DNA of 64,000 bases from Reyranella sp. (lineage in GTDB: Bacteria; Pseudomonadota; Alphaproteobacteria; Reyranellales; Reyranellaceae). Of the stretch, positions 1 to 8,023 are shown in pieces. The translations under genes were made by a program, and so were the position numbers. The notes under the pieces were generated by a model. That model was not told the origin of the DNA and ran no database searches. It saw only the letters and a list, made by a program, of their open reading frames with translations. The stretch's first letter is position 1. Each line of letters starts with the position of its first letter. The stretch covers positions 124,001-188,000 of the forward strand of contig NZ_JAFKJN010000008.1 in assembly GCF_017305915.1 (NCBI RefSeq), given 5' to 3'.

Positions 1-1188
1 ACGGGTGTAGGCGCGCGCGGCAAGGCCGAAGGCTGCGGCGAAATTGGGATCCAGGTTCATGGCGTGCCCAAAATGCGCCAAGGCCTCCGCATTCGACTCC
101 TGGGTATCCTGATGCAGGCTGGCGACGCCACGCAGGAGATAGTCGTAGGCGCTCAGGTTCTCGGTCGGCTTGCGGCTGGAGCGCTCGATCTCCGCCCGTT
201 GCAGCTTGGGCCCGATTGCCCCCACGACACTGGCGGCGACACGGTCCTGAAGGTCGAAGACATCGGCAAGGGTGCCGTCGAAACGATCCGCCCAGAGGTG
301 CGCTCCGGTGGATGCATCGATCAGCTGGCCGGTTATGCGTATGCGGTCGCCGCCTTTTCTCACGCTTCCTTCGAGCACGTACTGCACGCCGAGCTCGCGG
401 CCGACCTGTTTGATGTCCACGGCGCGGCCCTTGTAGGTGAAGCTGGAATTGCGTGCGATGACGAAAAGCCAGTGGATGCGGGACATGGCGGTGATGATCT
501 CCTCGACCATGCCATCGGCGAAATACTCCTGCTCCGGATCGCCGCTCATGTTCTGGAACGGCAGGACCGCGATCGACGGCTTGTCCGGCAAGGCGAGTGC
601 CGGCCGCGATCCCGTTGCCGACGGCGGCGCACCGGACCCATCCTTCGGCACGGTCCAGTCGGCGGTATTCCATTCGGCCTTGAACGTCCGCACCGGGCGC
701 TCGATGTTCTTGAGCGTCAATGCACCGAGATCATGCAGAGAAACCTTCAGCCGGCCTTCCACCGCCTCGTGGACTGTGCGCGATACCAGGATCCCACCCG
801 GCGCGGCCTCCGCCTCGAGCCTTGCCGCGATGTTGACGCCGTCGCCGTAGAGGTCGTCGCCCTCGACGATCAGATCGCCGAGGTGAAGTCCGATCCGGAA
901 AACGATTCGCGCATTCTCGGGCTGATCCTGATTGGCGTCCGACACGGCCTGCTGAAACTCGATGGCAGCCCTGAGCGCATCCACGGCGCTGCCGAACTCG
1001 GCCAGCACGCCATCTCCGGTCAGCTTGACCAACCGACCACTATTTCGCGCCAGCGTCGGCTCCAGGTGCTCCCTGCGATGCATCTTGAGACGGGCAAGCG
1101 TACCGCTCTCGTCACGGCCCATGAGCCTGGAGTAGCCGACGACGTCGGCTGCAAGGATCGCGGCCAGCTTGCGTTGCTCACGCGCCAC
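1..1188 (-). CDS. Class III adenylate/guanylate cyclase with TPR tail (partial)
   Basis: Cytosolic signalling protein predicted to make cAMP (or cGMP). The gene runs off the left edge, so only the first 396 residues are seen. The start is GTG at 1188, preceded by GAGGGA at a 7-nt spacing; an ATG just upstream is out of frame and hits a stop. The N-terminal catalytic domain (about residues 5-165) shows ILAADVVGYSRLM with the first metal-binding Asp, LTGDGVLAEF with the second, and GDGVNIAARLE with the transition-state Arg. After a linker comes a domain beginning KPSIAVLPFQNMSGDP, containing EYFADGMVEEI, then GSVRKGGDRIRITGQLI, typical of the TolB-like part of these proteins. The tail seen (ALAHFGHAMNLDPNFAAAFG) is a TPR unit. 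This architecture is abundant in soil alphaproteobacteria. Nucleotide specificity cannot be read from the fragment. Confidence 0.93.
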   Translation of the reverse strand, partial: MAREQRKLAAILAADVVGYSRLMGRDESGTLARLKMHRREHLEPTLARNSGRLVKLTGDGVLAEFGSAVDALRAAIEFQQAVSDANQDQPENARIVFRIGLHLGDLIVEGDDLYGDGVNIAARLEAEAAPGGILVSRTVHEAVEGRLKVSLHDLGALTLKNIERPVRTFKAEWNTADWTVPKDGSGAPPSATGSRPALALPDKPSIAVLPFQNMSGDPEQEYFADGMVEEIITAMSRIHWLFVIARNSSFTYKGRAVDIKQVGRELGVQYVLEGSVRKGGDRIRITGQLIDASTGAHLWADRFDGTLADVFDLQDRVAASVVGAIGPKLQRAEIERSSRKPTENLSAYDYLLRGVASLHQDTQESNAEALAHFGHAMNLDPNFAAAFGLAARAYTR

Positions 1189-1338
1189 TTTTGCGTCCCT
1201 CGAACATCGGCAAAGGGATGGTAGAAGGCGCAGGCGGCTAGAGCAAACGGCACGGAAATGCCGCGCGGCTTGGCCAAGCCGCTCCATCGCCGTCGTCTCC
1301 CTCTGGCGGCGGGGGGCAATGCGGCCTAACTTCAGGCC

Positions 1339-2484
1339 ATGGACAGACAAGAAGAGCTGGCCGTCGGGAGGCGGCTGTTCGGCCATATCGACGGCCGCAC
1401 CACCGACCTCGCGGACGCGCTGTTCCGCAACCGGACGATCAACTACTCCTGCCGCGAGCGGGCGGCGGTGGAGCGCGACCGGCTGTTCCGCGCGCTGCCG
1501 ATCTTCATGGGCCTGTCGACGCGGCTGCCCAAGCCCGGCGACTTCCTCACCGAGGACGTGGCCGGCATGCCCGTGCTGATGACGCGCGGCGCCGACGGGC
1601 AGGTGCGGGCCTTCGCCAACATCTGCCGCCATCGCGGCGCGCCGGTCGCGACCGGCTGCGGCAATGCCCGCGCCTTCGTCTGCCCCTATCACGGCTGGAC
1701 CTACGATTCGGCAGGCAAGCTGCTCGGCACCACCGACAAGGTCGGCTTCGAGGGCCTCGATCACGGCGCGCACGGGCTGGTGCCGCTGCCCGCCGCCGAG
1801 AAGCACGGCATGCTCTACATCCGTGCGCAGCCGGGCGGCGAGCCGATCGACATCGATGCGGTCCTGGGGGCGATCGCGCCTGACATGGCGGCGCTTCGGC
1901 TCGACAGCCATCCGCTCTATTCGACCGACAAGGTGACGCCGCGCATCAACTGGAAGTTCGCGATCGACACCTTCCTCGAGGGCTATCACATCCCGCACCT
2001 GCACCGGAAAACCATCGCGCCGTACTTCGTCGGCAATTGCGGGGTGTTCAAGAGCGGCGGGCTGAACGGGCGGCTCAGCGTGCCGAAGACCACGATCGAA
2101 TCGCAGCGCACCATGGCCGAGGACACGCGCGACTACCGCCGCCACGTGGTGTCGATCTACCAGCTCTTCCCCAACGCGCTGCTGATCTGGCAGCTCGATC
2201 ATGTCGAGATCTGGCGCGCCTTCCCCGATAGAGACGATCCCAGCCGCTGCGAGGTCGAGATGACGATCTACAGGCCGGCCGAATCGACCCGACCCGATTC
2301 CTACTGGGAGAAGAACCGCGACATCGCCATCCGCACCGTGATGGAGGAGGACTTCCCGCTCGGTGAGCGCATGCAGATCGGCTTCGAGTCGGGCGCGACC
2401 GAGGAGGTGATCTACGGCCGCAACGAGCCGTTGCTCGTCCACTTCCACCGCTCGATCCGCAACGCCCTGGGAGTCCGCGCGTGA
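1339..2484 (+). CDS. Rieske aromatic-ring-hydroxylating oxygenase, alpha subunit
   Basis: Catalytic subunit (381 aa) of a Rieske non-heme iron oxygenase, which hydroxylates or demethylates an organic substrate using O2 and electrons from a reductase. The Rieske [2Fe-2S] site is complete: C96-R-H98 and C115-P-Y-H118. The mononuclear iron site shows E214-G-Y-H217-I-P-H-L-H222, matching the family D/E-x2-H-x4-H pattern; an Asp in the MEEDF segment near residue 337 is a candidate third ligand. The length is normal for an alpha subunit lacking large insertions. No ferredoxin, reductase or beta subunit lies nearby, so electrons must come from elsewhere. Its stop overlaps the start of the MetE-like gene in a GTGA, so the two are probably translated together. 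The substrate is unknown; ring hydroxylation and O-/N-demethylation are both possible. Confidence 0.93.
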   Translation: MDRQEELAVGRRLFGHIDGRTTDLADALFRNRTINYSCRERAAVERDRLFRALPIFMGLSTRLPKPGDFLTEDVAGMPVLMTRGADGQVRAFANICRHRGAPVATGCGNARAFVCPYHGWTYDSAGKLLGTTDKVGFEGLDHGAHGLVPLPAAEKHGMLYIRAQPGGEPIDIDAVLGAIAPDMAALRLDSHPLYSTDKVTPRINWKFAIDTFLEGYHIPHLHRKTIAPYFVGNCGVFKSGGLNGRLSVPKTTIESQRTMAEDTRDYRRHVVSIYQLFPNALLIWQLDHVEIWRAFPDRDDPSRCEVEMTIYRPAESTRPDSYWEKNRDIAIRTVMEEDFPLGERMQIGFESGATEEVIYGRNEPLLVHFHRSIRNALGVRA

Positions 2485-3587
2485 GCCAACGCACCAAGCC
2501 GCCGTTCCGTGCCGATCAGGTCGGCAGCCTCTTGCGGTCCGCGCCGGTCAAGCAGGCGCGCACCCAGCGGCTGGCCGGCGAGATCACGCCGGCCGATCTG
2601 AAGGCCGTCGAGGATGCCGAGATCCGCAAGCTCGTCGCGAAGCAGGAATCGATCGGCCTGCAGGCGGTGACCGACGGCGAGTTCCGCCGCTCGTGGTGGC
2701 ACTACGATTTCCTCAAGCACCTCGACGGCGTCGAGCTGGTGAGCGTGGCGCAAGGCCTACAGTTCAAGGGCACCGAGACCAAGGCCGAGGGCCTGCACGT
2801 GCACGGCAAGATCGATTTCTCAGCCTCGCATCCGATGATCGAGCACTTCAAGTTCCTGAAGTCGGTCGCCACGGCGGTGCCGAAGATGACCATCCCGTCG
2901 CCGACCGCGCTGCATTTCCGCGGCGGACGGAAGGCGATCGACAAATCGGTCTATCCCGAGATGGAGCCGTTCTACGAGGACCTCGGCAAAGCCTACACCA
3001 AGGCGGTGCGGGCGTTCGCCGAGGCAGGCTGCACCTACCTGCAGCTCGACGAGGTGTTCGTCGCCTATCTGTGCGACGACAACCAGCGCCAGATGCTGCG
3101 CGATCGCGGCGACGATCCCGACAAGCTGCTCTACGTCTATCGCGACCTGGTGAACGCCGCGGTCGCGGGCCGTACGCCCGGCATGACCATCAGCATGCAT
3201 CTCTGCCGCGGCAACTTCCGCTCGACCTGGATGGCGCAGGGCGGCTACGAGCGGGTGGCCGACATCCTGCTCAACCAGATGAACGTCGATGCCTATTTCA
3301 TGGAGTACGACACCGACCGCGCCGGCGGCTTCGAGCCGCTGCGCTTCCTGCCGAAGGGCAAGCAGGTCGTGCTGGGCATCATGACGTCGAAGACCGGCGC
3401 GCTGGAGAGCAAGGACCAGCTTAAGCGCCGTATCGACGAGGCGGCGAAGTTCACGGACCTCGACCAGCTCTGCCTGTCGCCGCAATGCGGCTTCGCCTCG
3501 ACCGAGGAGGGCAACCTGCTGGCCGAGGACGAGCAGTGGGCCAAGCTCTCCCGCTGCGTCGAGGTCGCGCGCGACGTCTGGAGCTGA
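2481..3587 (+). CDS. MetE-like (cobalamin-independent methionine synthase family) protein
   Basis: 368-residue TIM-barrel protein related to the C-terminal catalytic half of MetE, like the short YxjG/YxjH-type proteins rather than full MetE (about 750 aa). The zinc-thiol site of the family is visible: H240-L-C242, an acidic residue at E275 and C336 in SPQCGFAS. The N-terminus RADQVGSLLRS and the DGEFRRSWWHYDF segment near residue 65 are also typical. The start is GTG at 2481, overlapping the TGA of the Rieske gene. The family moves methyl groups onto thiols, so the coupling may mean that this protein handles a methylated or thiol-bearing product of the oxygenase; that is inference. It may instead be a methionine-salvage enzyme with no functional link. 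Confidence 0.85.
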   Translation: MSQRTKPPFRADQVGSLLRSAPVKQARTQRLAGEITPADLKAVEDAEIRKLVAKQESIGLQAVTDGEFRRSWWHYDFLKHLDGVELVSVAQGLQFKGTETKAEGLHVHGKIDFSASHPMIEHFKFLKSVATAVPKMTIPSPTALHFRGGRKAIDKSVYPEMEPFYEDLGKAYTKAVRAFAEAGCTYLQLDEVFVAYLCDDNQRQMLRDRGDDPDKLLYVYRDLVNAAVAGRTPGMTISMHLCRGNFRSTWMAQGGYERVADILLNQMNVDAYFMEYDTDRAGGFEPLRFLPKGKQVVLGIMTSKTGALESKDQLKRRIDEAAKFTDLDQLCLSPQCGFASTEEGNLLAEDEQWAKLSRCVEVARDVWS

Positions 3588-3595
3588 CAGCAAAA

Positions 3596-3674
3596 CTGTC
3601 GTCCTGAGGGTAGCGAAGGATCTCATGCCGGTTGCGAACGGCGATGAGGTCCTTCGCTGCGCTCAGGACGACAG
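3596..3674. repeat. Long inverted repeat between convergent genes
   Basis: Two 31-nt arms (3596-3626 and 3644-3674) are inverted copies with 3 mismatches around a 17-nt loop; the outer part reads CTGTCGTCCTGAG. It sits between the MetE-like stop (3587) and the convergent racemase stop (3678), so it could end transcription in both directions. The arm closely resembles the single-arm repeat at 63853-63881, so it belongs to a dispersed palindromic family rather than being a one-off terminator. Confidence 0.85.
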
Positions 3675-3677
3675 AAT

Positions 3678-4367
3678 TCAGGCCGCCTTCTTTACTCCGG
3701 CGATCGCGCGCTTCAGCGCCGCGCGGGCCAGCAGCCGGGTCGAATCGAGCGTCGGCAGCGGCGAGTTCCGGTCGTTCATGATCAGCGGGATCTCGGTGCA
3801 GCTCAAGGCGACGGCGTCGCAGCCTTCGCCCTTCAACCGGCCGATGACTTTTTGGAAGTACGCGACCTGCTCGGGCTTGACGACGCCGCGCACCAGCTCG
3901 TCCATGATGATGCGGTTGATCTCCTCGCGCTCGTCCATCGTCGGGCGGACGTAGTCGGCGGGGTAGACCGGGCTGCCGACCAGCCACTTGGTGCCGGTCA
4001 GCGCGACTTTCCGGAAGCCTCGCGCGCGGGCCTCGTCGGCGACGCAGTGGGCGATGTGCAGCCACGGCAGCGGCGAACGCGCCTCGATGAAGGGCAGCGC
4101 CTGGTGGATGGTGTTGTCGGGGCAGATCACGAAGTCGGCGCCGACCCGCGCGAGCTTCTCGGCCGAAGTCAGCATCATCTCGGCCACCGCCGGCCAGTCG
4201 CCGCGATAGATGTGGTCCATGTATTGCCCGAGCGAGGGCGTGTGGACGGTGACCTCGGGATGGTCGTGGGTGCCGAGCAGCGCCGGCGCCTCGGTGCAGA
4301 TGGTGCGGTAGCACAGCGCCGCGCCCTCGGCCGAGCAGGCGGCGATGCCGATGTGAAGGGGAGCCAT
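3678..4367 (-). CDS. Aspartate/glutamate racemase superfamily protein
   Basis: Asp/Glu racemase-fold protein, about 229 aa, with two alpha/beta lobes. The start is uncertain: ATG at 4367 gives the sensible N-terminus MAPLHIGIAACSAEG, but the frame is open to an ATG at 4421 and neither has a strong ribosome-binding site. Counting from 4421, the C-terminal catalytic motif is S207-C208-T209-E210. The N-terminal one reads C100-P-D102-N103-T104-I-H, so the residue directly before Asn-Thr, often Cys in racemases, is Asp, and a Cys lies three before the Asn. The family includes racemases, maleate isomerases and hydantoin racemases, and the substrate cannot be assigned. It is convergent with the MetE-like gene. 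Confidence 0.8.
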   Translation of the reverse strand: MAPLHIGIAACSAEGAALCYRTICTEAPALLGTHDHPEVTVHTPSLGQYMDHIYRGDWPAVAEMMLTSAEKLARVGADFVICPDNTIHQALPFIEARSPLPWLHIAHCVADEARARGFRKVALTGTKWLVGSPVYPADYVRPTMDEREEINRIIMDELVRGVVKPEQVAYFQKVIGRLKGEGCDAVALSCTEIPLIMNDRNSPLPTLDSTRLLARAALKRAIAGVKKAA

Positions 4368-4494
4368 CAGGGAAGCCATCTGGGTAGTGTGGCTGGCTGC
4401 ACTGCCTGCGTCACCTTGCATTTCCGCCGCAATTAAGCGCGCCGGCGCTTGCCCTGCGAGGGTGCACGCCGTAAGCAGATTGCGGGAGTGTGGG

Positions 4495-4839
4495 ATGTTT
4501 CACAGGTATTTCCCGACCTATGAGGTCGAGGAACCGGAATCGAACGCGATTCGAAGTCTCGATGGCAGCTCGTACGTGGTGGCCGGGCTGTTCGGCTGCT
4601 TCTATGTGCTGGTCAAGGGGTTCGTCGGCCGCTTCTTCCTGGCGCTGGCGGTCGACCTCGTCGGCATCGCCGGGGCGGCCTTCGTGGTGCTGGCGATGGT
4701 CAACTACCTCGGCGGCGCTGACGCCTACATCGCCATGCTCATGGTGCTGCTCGGGCTGTGCGTCGTGCGCTCGGTGCCGATGATCGCCATCGTCAAGGAC
4801 GGCTACCGCCGGCGCGGCTGGACGGTGATGCGCGTCTGA
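4495..4839 (+). CDS. Small membrane protein, unknown
   Basis: 114-aa hypothetical inner-membrane protein. The start at 4495 is chosen because GGGAG lies 7 nt upstream; the frame is open further upstream, but that part looks non-coding. A soluble N-terminus of about 27 residues (MFHRYFPTYEVEEPESN) precedes three hydrophobic stretches, around residues 28-45, 45-70 and 78-98. It ends in a basic tail (KDGYRRRGWTVMRV). The positive C-terminus suggests it faces the cytoplasm. It is transcribed away from the racemase gene and is convergent with the next gene. I do not recognise the family. Confidence 0.7.
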   Translation: MFHRYFPTYEVEEPESNAIRSLDGSSYVVAGLFGCFYVLVKGFVGRFFLALAVDLVGIAGAAFVVLAMVNYLGGADAYIAMLMVLLGLCVVRSVPMIAIVKDGYRRRGWTVMRV

Positions 4840-4870
4840 AGGCGCGCAGCAACTTCGACTCGTCGCGACA

Positions 4871-4939
4871 CGTTGCTTCGGGGCAACGACATCGCGAGGA
4901 GGCTGGGATGGCCGACGTCACCAGGCGCGCCTCGCGATG
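4871..4939. repeat. Degenerate palindromic repeat / bidirectional terminator candidate
   Basis: This lies between two convergent genes. A small hairpin CGTTGC-TTCGGG-GCAACG (4871-4888) is followed by a 10-bp inverted repeat, CATCGCGAGG at 4890-4899 and CCTCGCGATG at 4930-4939. It looks like a worn copy of a dispersed intergenic palindrome and may also stop transcription. Confidence 0.4.
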
Positions 4940-4946
4940 ACAGTCT

Positions 4947-5498
4947 TCATTTCCCTTCCAGGGCGGCGTTGAGCCACACCTGCACGGTGTTGGTCTCGAG
5001 GAAGCGCTGCGCGGCCCTGGCGACCGCGTCGTCGTCGACCTTGCCGACGACGACGGCGACGATGAGGTCGCAGTTGAGCGACACCGCGATGCCCTGGGCC
5101 AACCGCTCGCGGCCATCCTTCTTGATCCTGTAGAGACGCGCGCGGCCGGCGAGGTCGGTGATCTGGATGCGCTTGCCCTCGCGGACCGGCGTGAACTTGT
5201 CGTCGAGCAGGTCGATGTCGCTCTTGCCGTCGATCTCGGAATCCTCGACCACGCCGGTGTCGCAGTTGCCGCAGAAGCCGAGCTTCGGCCGGACATAGAC
5301 CTCGGTGCCGTCGCGCGTCCACGCCCGGCCGGCCGGGAAGGCGTCGCGTGGAAACGGCCAGGCGATGCGCCGCCAGCCAGTCGCCTCCTCGTCGCGGTCG
5401 GGCTTGGGCCACCAGTTGGCGACCAGCGAGAACCCCGCCAGGCCGGCGATCAGCCCGCCGGCCAGCGAGGTCTGCACGATGGTGCGGCGGGAGATCAT
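4947..5498 (-). CDS. Exported hypothetical protein, Tat-like leader
   Basis: 183-aa protein with an N-terminus MISRRTIVQTSLAGGLIAG: twin arginines followed by a hydrophobic stretch, so export by Tat (or an uncleaved signal anchor) is likely. The mature part contains a two-cysteine motif, GFCGNCDTG, near residue 75, then DIDLLDDKFTPVREGKRIQI, and ends in NAALEGK. I do not recognise a family; the Cys pair could bind metal or form a disulfide. It lies downstream of the LVIVD protein on the same strand, with a G/C-rich palindrome between them, so the two may or may not share a transcript. Confidence 0.7.
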   Translation of the reverse strand: MISRRTIVQTSLAGGLIAGLAGFSLVANWWPKPDRDEEATGWRRIAWPFPRDAFPAGRAWTRDGTEVYVRPKLGFCGNCDTGVVEDSEIDGKSDIDLLDDKFTPVREGKRIQITDLAGRARLYRIKKDGRERLAQGIAVSLNCDLIVAVVVGKVDDDAVARAAQRFLETNTVQVWLNAALEGK

Positions 5499-5526
5499 GG
5501 CTGGGAGCGCGCGGACCCCCTCCCAA

Positions 5527-5547
5527 CCCTCCCCCTCAGGGGGAGGG
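5527..5547. repeat. G/C-rich intergenic palindrome
   Basis: CCCTCCCCC (5527-5535), TCA loop, GGGGGAGGG (5539-5547): a perfect 9-bp stem between two minus-strand genes. It is the same kind of palindrome as 14840-14860 and the G-tract region after iorB near 10310-10340, so it is a member of a dispersed family. It may attenuate readthrough from the LVIVD gene. Confidence 0.7.
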
Positions 5548-5574
5548 CCAGGGTGGGGGTGAGCCCCACAGGCG

Positions 5575-7023
5575 TCACTTCAGCCCCGCGACCTGGCGCG
5601 CTTCGCCGCCAAGCTCGAGGATGTGCATGCCGGTATTCGCCCGGTCGACGATGTAGACGTAGCCGCGCTCGTCGGTCTCGACGTTGTTGGTCTGGATCGC
5701 CGTCTTGCAGCGGTCCTGGCCGTCGACCTTGACGCAGCGCTTGTCGGTCTTGTCGGTGATCGCCGGGATGAAATGGCCGATCTCCTTCGGGTGATAGGGA
5801 TCGCGCACGTCGATCGCCCGCACCCCGGCGTTGAACCAGGCGATCAGCGCGATCTTCTTGTAGAACACCGGCGCCATGCTCTCGTTGGAGGAATGGGCGC
5901 CGAAGCGGCCGCCGCGCTGGCAGAAATGGCCGCTCGCCTCGGGCACCGTCCAGCTCGAGATCATCGTCGGCCGGGTCTCGATCGAGATGTCGGCGAACCA
6001 GATCATCTGCCGCGGCTCGTTGCATTCGTTGAGGATCGCCTCGTCGACGATCATCACGATGTCGCGCGTCTTGCCGTCCTTGTCGTTGGCGAACTCCGCG
6101 ATCGGCATCTGCAGCATCGGGAACACGGTGTGTGCGCCGTTCCACGCCGACATCAGGAGCCGCCCGACCTCGGGCGCGCGCAGGTTGTCGGGCGTCGGCT
6201 CGGGCGGACCCTTCAAGAGCTTCTCGCGATCGACGATCTGGATCACGCCGCCCTTGTTGGTGCCGTAGCCGAAGAAGACGCGGTTGCCCTGCGGCCCGGT
6301 CGAGATCGGGCCGTGCAGGTCGGTCGGCACCTGGCCGGTCGCGCCCGGCTCCTGGCCGGGCAGGCCGAAGTCGCGGATGTGCACGGGCTTGGCCGGATCG
6401 GAGAGATCGTAGACCTGGGTCATGCGCTTGGTGCGCCAGTCCTTGGCGCCGCCCACCAGGTAGGCGATGCCGGTGTCGCATTCCCACCAGTTCTTATGGG
6501 TGTCGCGCAGGCCGTCGAGACGGATCACCAGCTTGGGGCTCGAGGGATCGGCGACGTCCCAGATCTCATGCGCCTGCCCGCCATAGGTCCGCAGCATGTA
6601 GACCGCGTTCTTGTCGCCCTTCGGCAGTTGTGCGCCATCGCACACCCGCACCATCTGCGCGCCGCCATCCTCGTATTTACCGGGCGCGCCGGGGATGTGG
6701 CGGAGGTACTTGGGGTGCGCGGCATCGGTGACGTCGAGGATCGAGGTGCCGTTGGGTTCCGGCTGCCCGGTCATCGGGTTGACCGGCGTCGGCACGTCGT
6801 CGGTGCCGCCGTGATGGCCGACATAGGCGATGAAGCGGCTGCCCTGCTTGTGGATGGTGGGCTGGTAGGCCGAGCGCGCCTGCAGGTCGCTCCAGCCGAC
6901 CAGCTTCATGTTGGAGGCCTCGGGCGCGGCGCCCACCTTCTGCTGCTGGGCAGAGGCGCCGTTCGCGATACTCCCCGCAATACCCATGGATACGAGACAG
7001 ACCGACAGCCAACGGCGCGTCAT
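5575..7023 (-). CDS. LVIVD-repeat beta-propeller protein, exported
   Basis: 482-aa secreted protein. The start is ATG at 7023, with AGGGAG 8 nt upstream; the N-terminus MTRRWLSVCLVSMGIAG through ASAQ is a clear Sec signal peptide. The mature part is built of repeats of the kind SILDVTDAAHPKYLRHIPG, EIWDVADPSSPKLVIRL, QVYDLSDPAKPVHIRDFG, GVRAIDVRDPYHPKEIGHF and VYIVDRANTGMHILEL. These are LVIVD blades of an extracytoplasmic beta-propeller. The repeats are widely distributed but lack a defined reaction, and no enzymatic motif is visible. The divergent gene at 7095 starts 71 bp away, so the promoter regions overlap. It is probably a cell-surface or periplasmic binding protein. Confidence 0.87.
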   Translation of the reverse strand: MTRRWLSVCLVSMGIAGSIANGASAQQQKVGAAPEASNMKLVGWSDLQARSAYQPTIHKQGSRFIAYVGHHGGTDDVPTPVNPMTGQPEPNGTSILDVTDAAHPKYLRHIPGAPGKYEDGGAQMVRVCDGAQLPKGDKNAVYMLRTYGGQAHEIWDVADPSSPKLVIRLDGLRDTHKNWWECDTGIAYLVGGAKDWRTKRMTQVYDLSDPAKPVHIRDFGLPGQEPGATGQVPTDLHGPISTGPQGNRVFFGYGTNKGGVIQIVDREKLLKGPPEPTPDNLRAPEVGRLLMSAWNGAHTVFPMLQMPIAEFANDKDGKTRDIVMIVDEAILNECNEPRQMIWFADISIETRPTMISSWTVPEASGHFCQRGGRFGAHSSNESMAPVFYKKIALIAWFNAGVRAIDVRDPYHPKEIGHFIPAITDKTDKRCVKVDGQDRCKTAIQTNNVETDERGYVYIVDRANTGMHILELGGEARQVAGLK

Positions 7024-7094
7024 GGCGTTTCTCCCTAGGTTTGGGCGCCATGTTACGTCGGCAACCAATCCTCCGGCCAGACATTGCTGTCGCT

Positions 7095-7328
7095 ATGGAC
7101 CCCTACGAACGCGAGCGGATCGACCGCCTCAACCGCGAGGCCGAGCGGGAGAGAGCGCCCGGAGATCCGTCGCAGCCGGTCGATGCCGGCGATTCCAAGC
7201 CGCTGATCGTGATGATCTGCGCCGCGCTCGCCGCCACCGTGGTCGTGCTCGGCATCATGTGGGTCAACAACAGCCGCTACGACGGCACCTCCGGCCAGCC
7301 GGTCGCCGAGCAGCGGTCGCGCCAGTAA
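7095..7328 (+). CDS. Small single-pass membrane protein, unknown
   Basis: 77-aa hypothetical. I chose ATG at 7095 (MDPYERERIDRLNREAERE) because the highly charged helical N-terminus begins there; the frame is open slightly upstream and no strong ribosome-binding site is visible. A charged, Arg/Glu-rich segment (1-33) is followed by one transmembrane helix (about 36-56, LIVMICAALAATVVVLGIMW) and a short polar tail (NNSRYDG onwards). It is divergent from the LVIVD gene. No family recognised. Confidence 0.65.
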   Translation: MDPYERERIDRLNREAERERAPGDPSQPVDAGDSKPLIVMICAALAATVVVLGIMWVNNSRYDGTSGQPVAEQRSRQ

Positions 7329-7548
7329 CGCAGCAACGCACCAGTGATCCGGCCGGTAACCCGCGAGTAACTCGCGGCATTCACCATCTGTGCGGAGACC
7401 CATGCGCCGGCGTCCTCCGGATATCGAATAACGCTCCTTGACGTCTTCCGGGATTGGGACAACGCTCGTCTCAACCAAAAAGAGTGCGCATTCGACAGAA
7501 CGACTGCGCGTGTGGCTCACCCAACGAAGCCAGCCTCCCGGAGGATAC

Positions 7549-8022
7549 ATGCTGACACTCACCGTCAACGGCCAGCAGAAGCAGGTCGATGTCGAGAACG
7601 ACACGCCTCTGCTCTGGGTCATCCGTGAGCATCTGCAGATGACCGGTACCAAGTTCGGTTGCGGCGCTGGTCTGTGCGGCGCCTGCACGGTGCATCTCGA
7701 CGGCACCGCCGTGCGCTCCTGCCAGACCGCGGCCAGGGACGCGGTCGGCAAGAAGATCACCACCATCGAAGGCCTGACGGTCGGCGGCAAGCCGCACCCG
7801 CTGCAGGACGCGTGGATCGCCGAGCAGGTCGCGCAATGCGGCTACTGCCAGTCGGGCCAGATCATGCAGGCCGCGTCGCTGCTCGCGACCAACCGGGACC
7901 CGACCAAGGCCGAGATCGTGGCGCACATGGACGGCAACCTCTGCCGCTGCATGACCTACGGCCGCATCCAGAAGGCGATCATCCGCGCCGCCGCCGATAT
8001 CCGCGCCAAGTCGGGAGCGTGA
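7549..8022 (+). CDS. iorA: (2Fe-2S) subunit of molybdenum hydroxylase (IorA type)
   Basis: 157-aa electron-transfer subunit of a xanthine-oxidase-family molybdenum hydroxylase, carrying two [2Fe-2S] clusters. The plant-ferredoxin cluster uses C38, C43, C46 and C58 ([11 protein letters not shown] motif). The second, in the four-helix domain, uses C97-G-Y-C100 and C132-R-C134. The start is ATG at 7549, with GGAGG 4 nt upstream; the open frame further upstream is ignored. One base separates it from the molybdopterin subunit gene. The two-subunit layout without an FAD subunit matches isoquinoline 1-oxidoreductase-like enzymes, which pass electrons to a cytochrome or quinone. The real substrate may be another N-heterocycle or an aldehyde, so the symbol is by family. 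Confidence 0.9.
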   Translation: MLTLTVNGQQKQVDVENDTPLLWVIREHLQMTGTKFGCGAGLCGACTVHLDGTAVRSCQTAARDAVGKKITTIEGLTVGGKPHPLQDAWIAEQVAQCGYCQSGQIMQAASLLATNRDPTKAEIVAHMDGNLCRCMTYGRIQKAIIRAAADIRAKSGA

Positions 8023-8023
8023 C

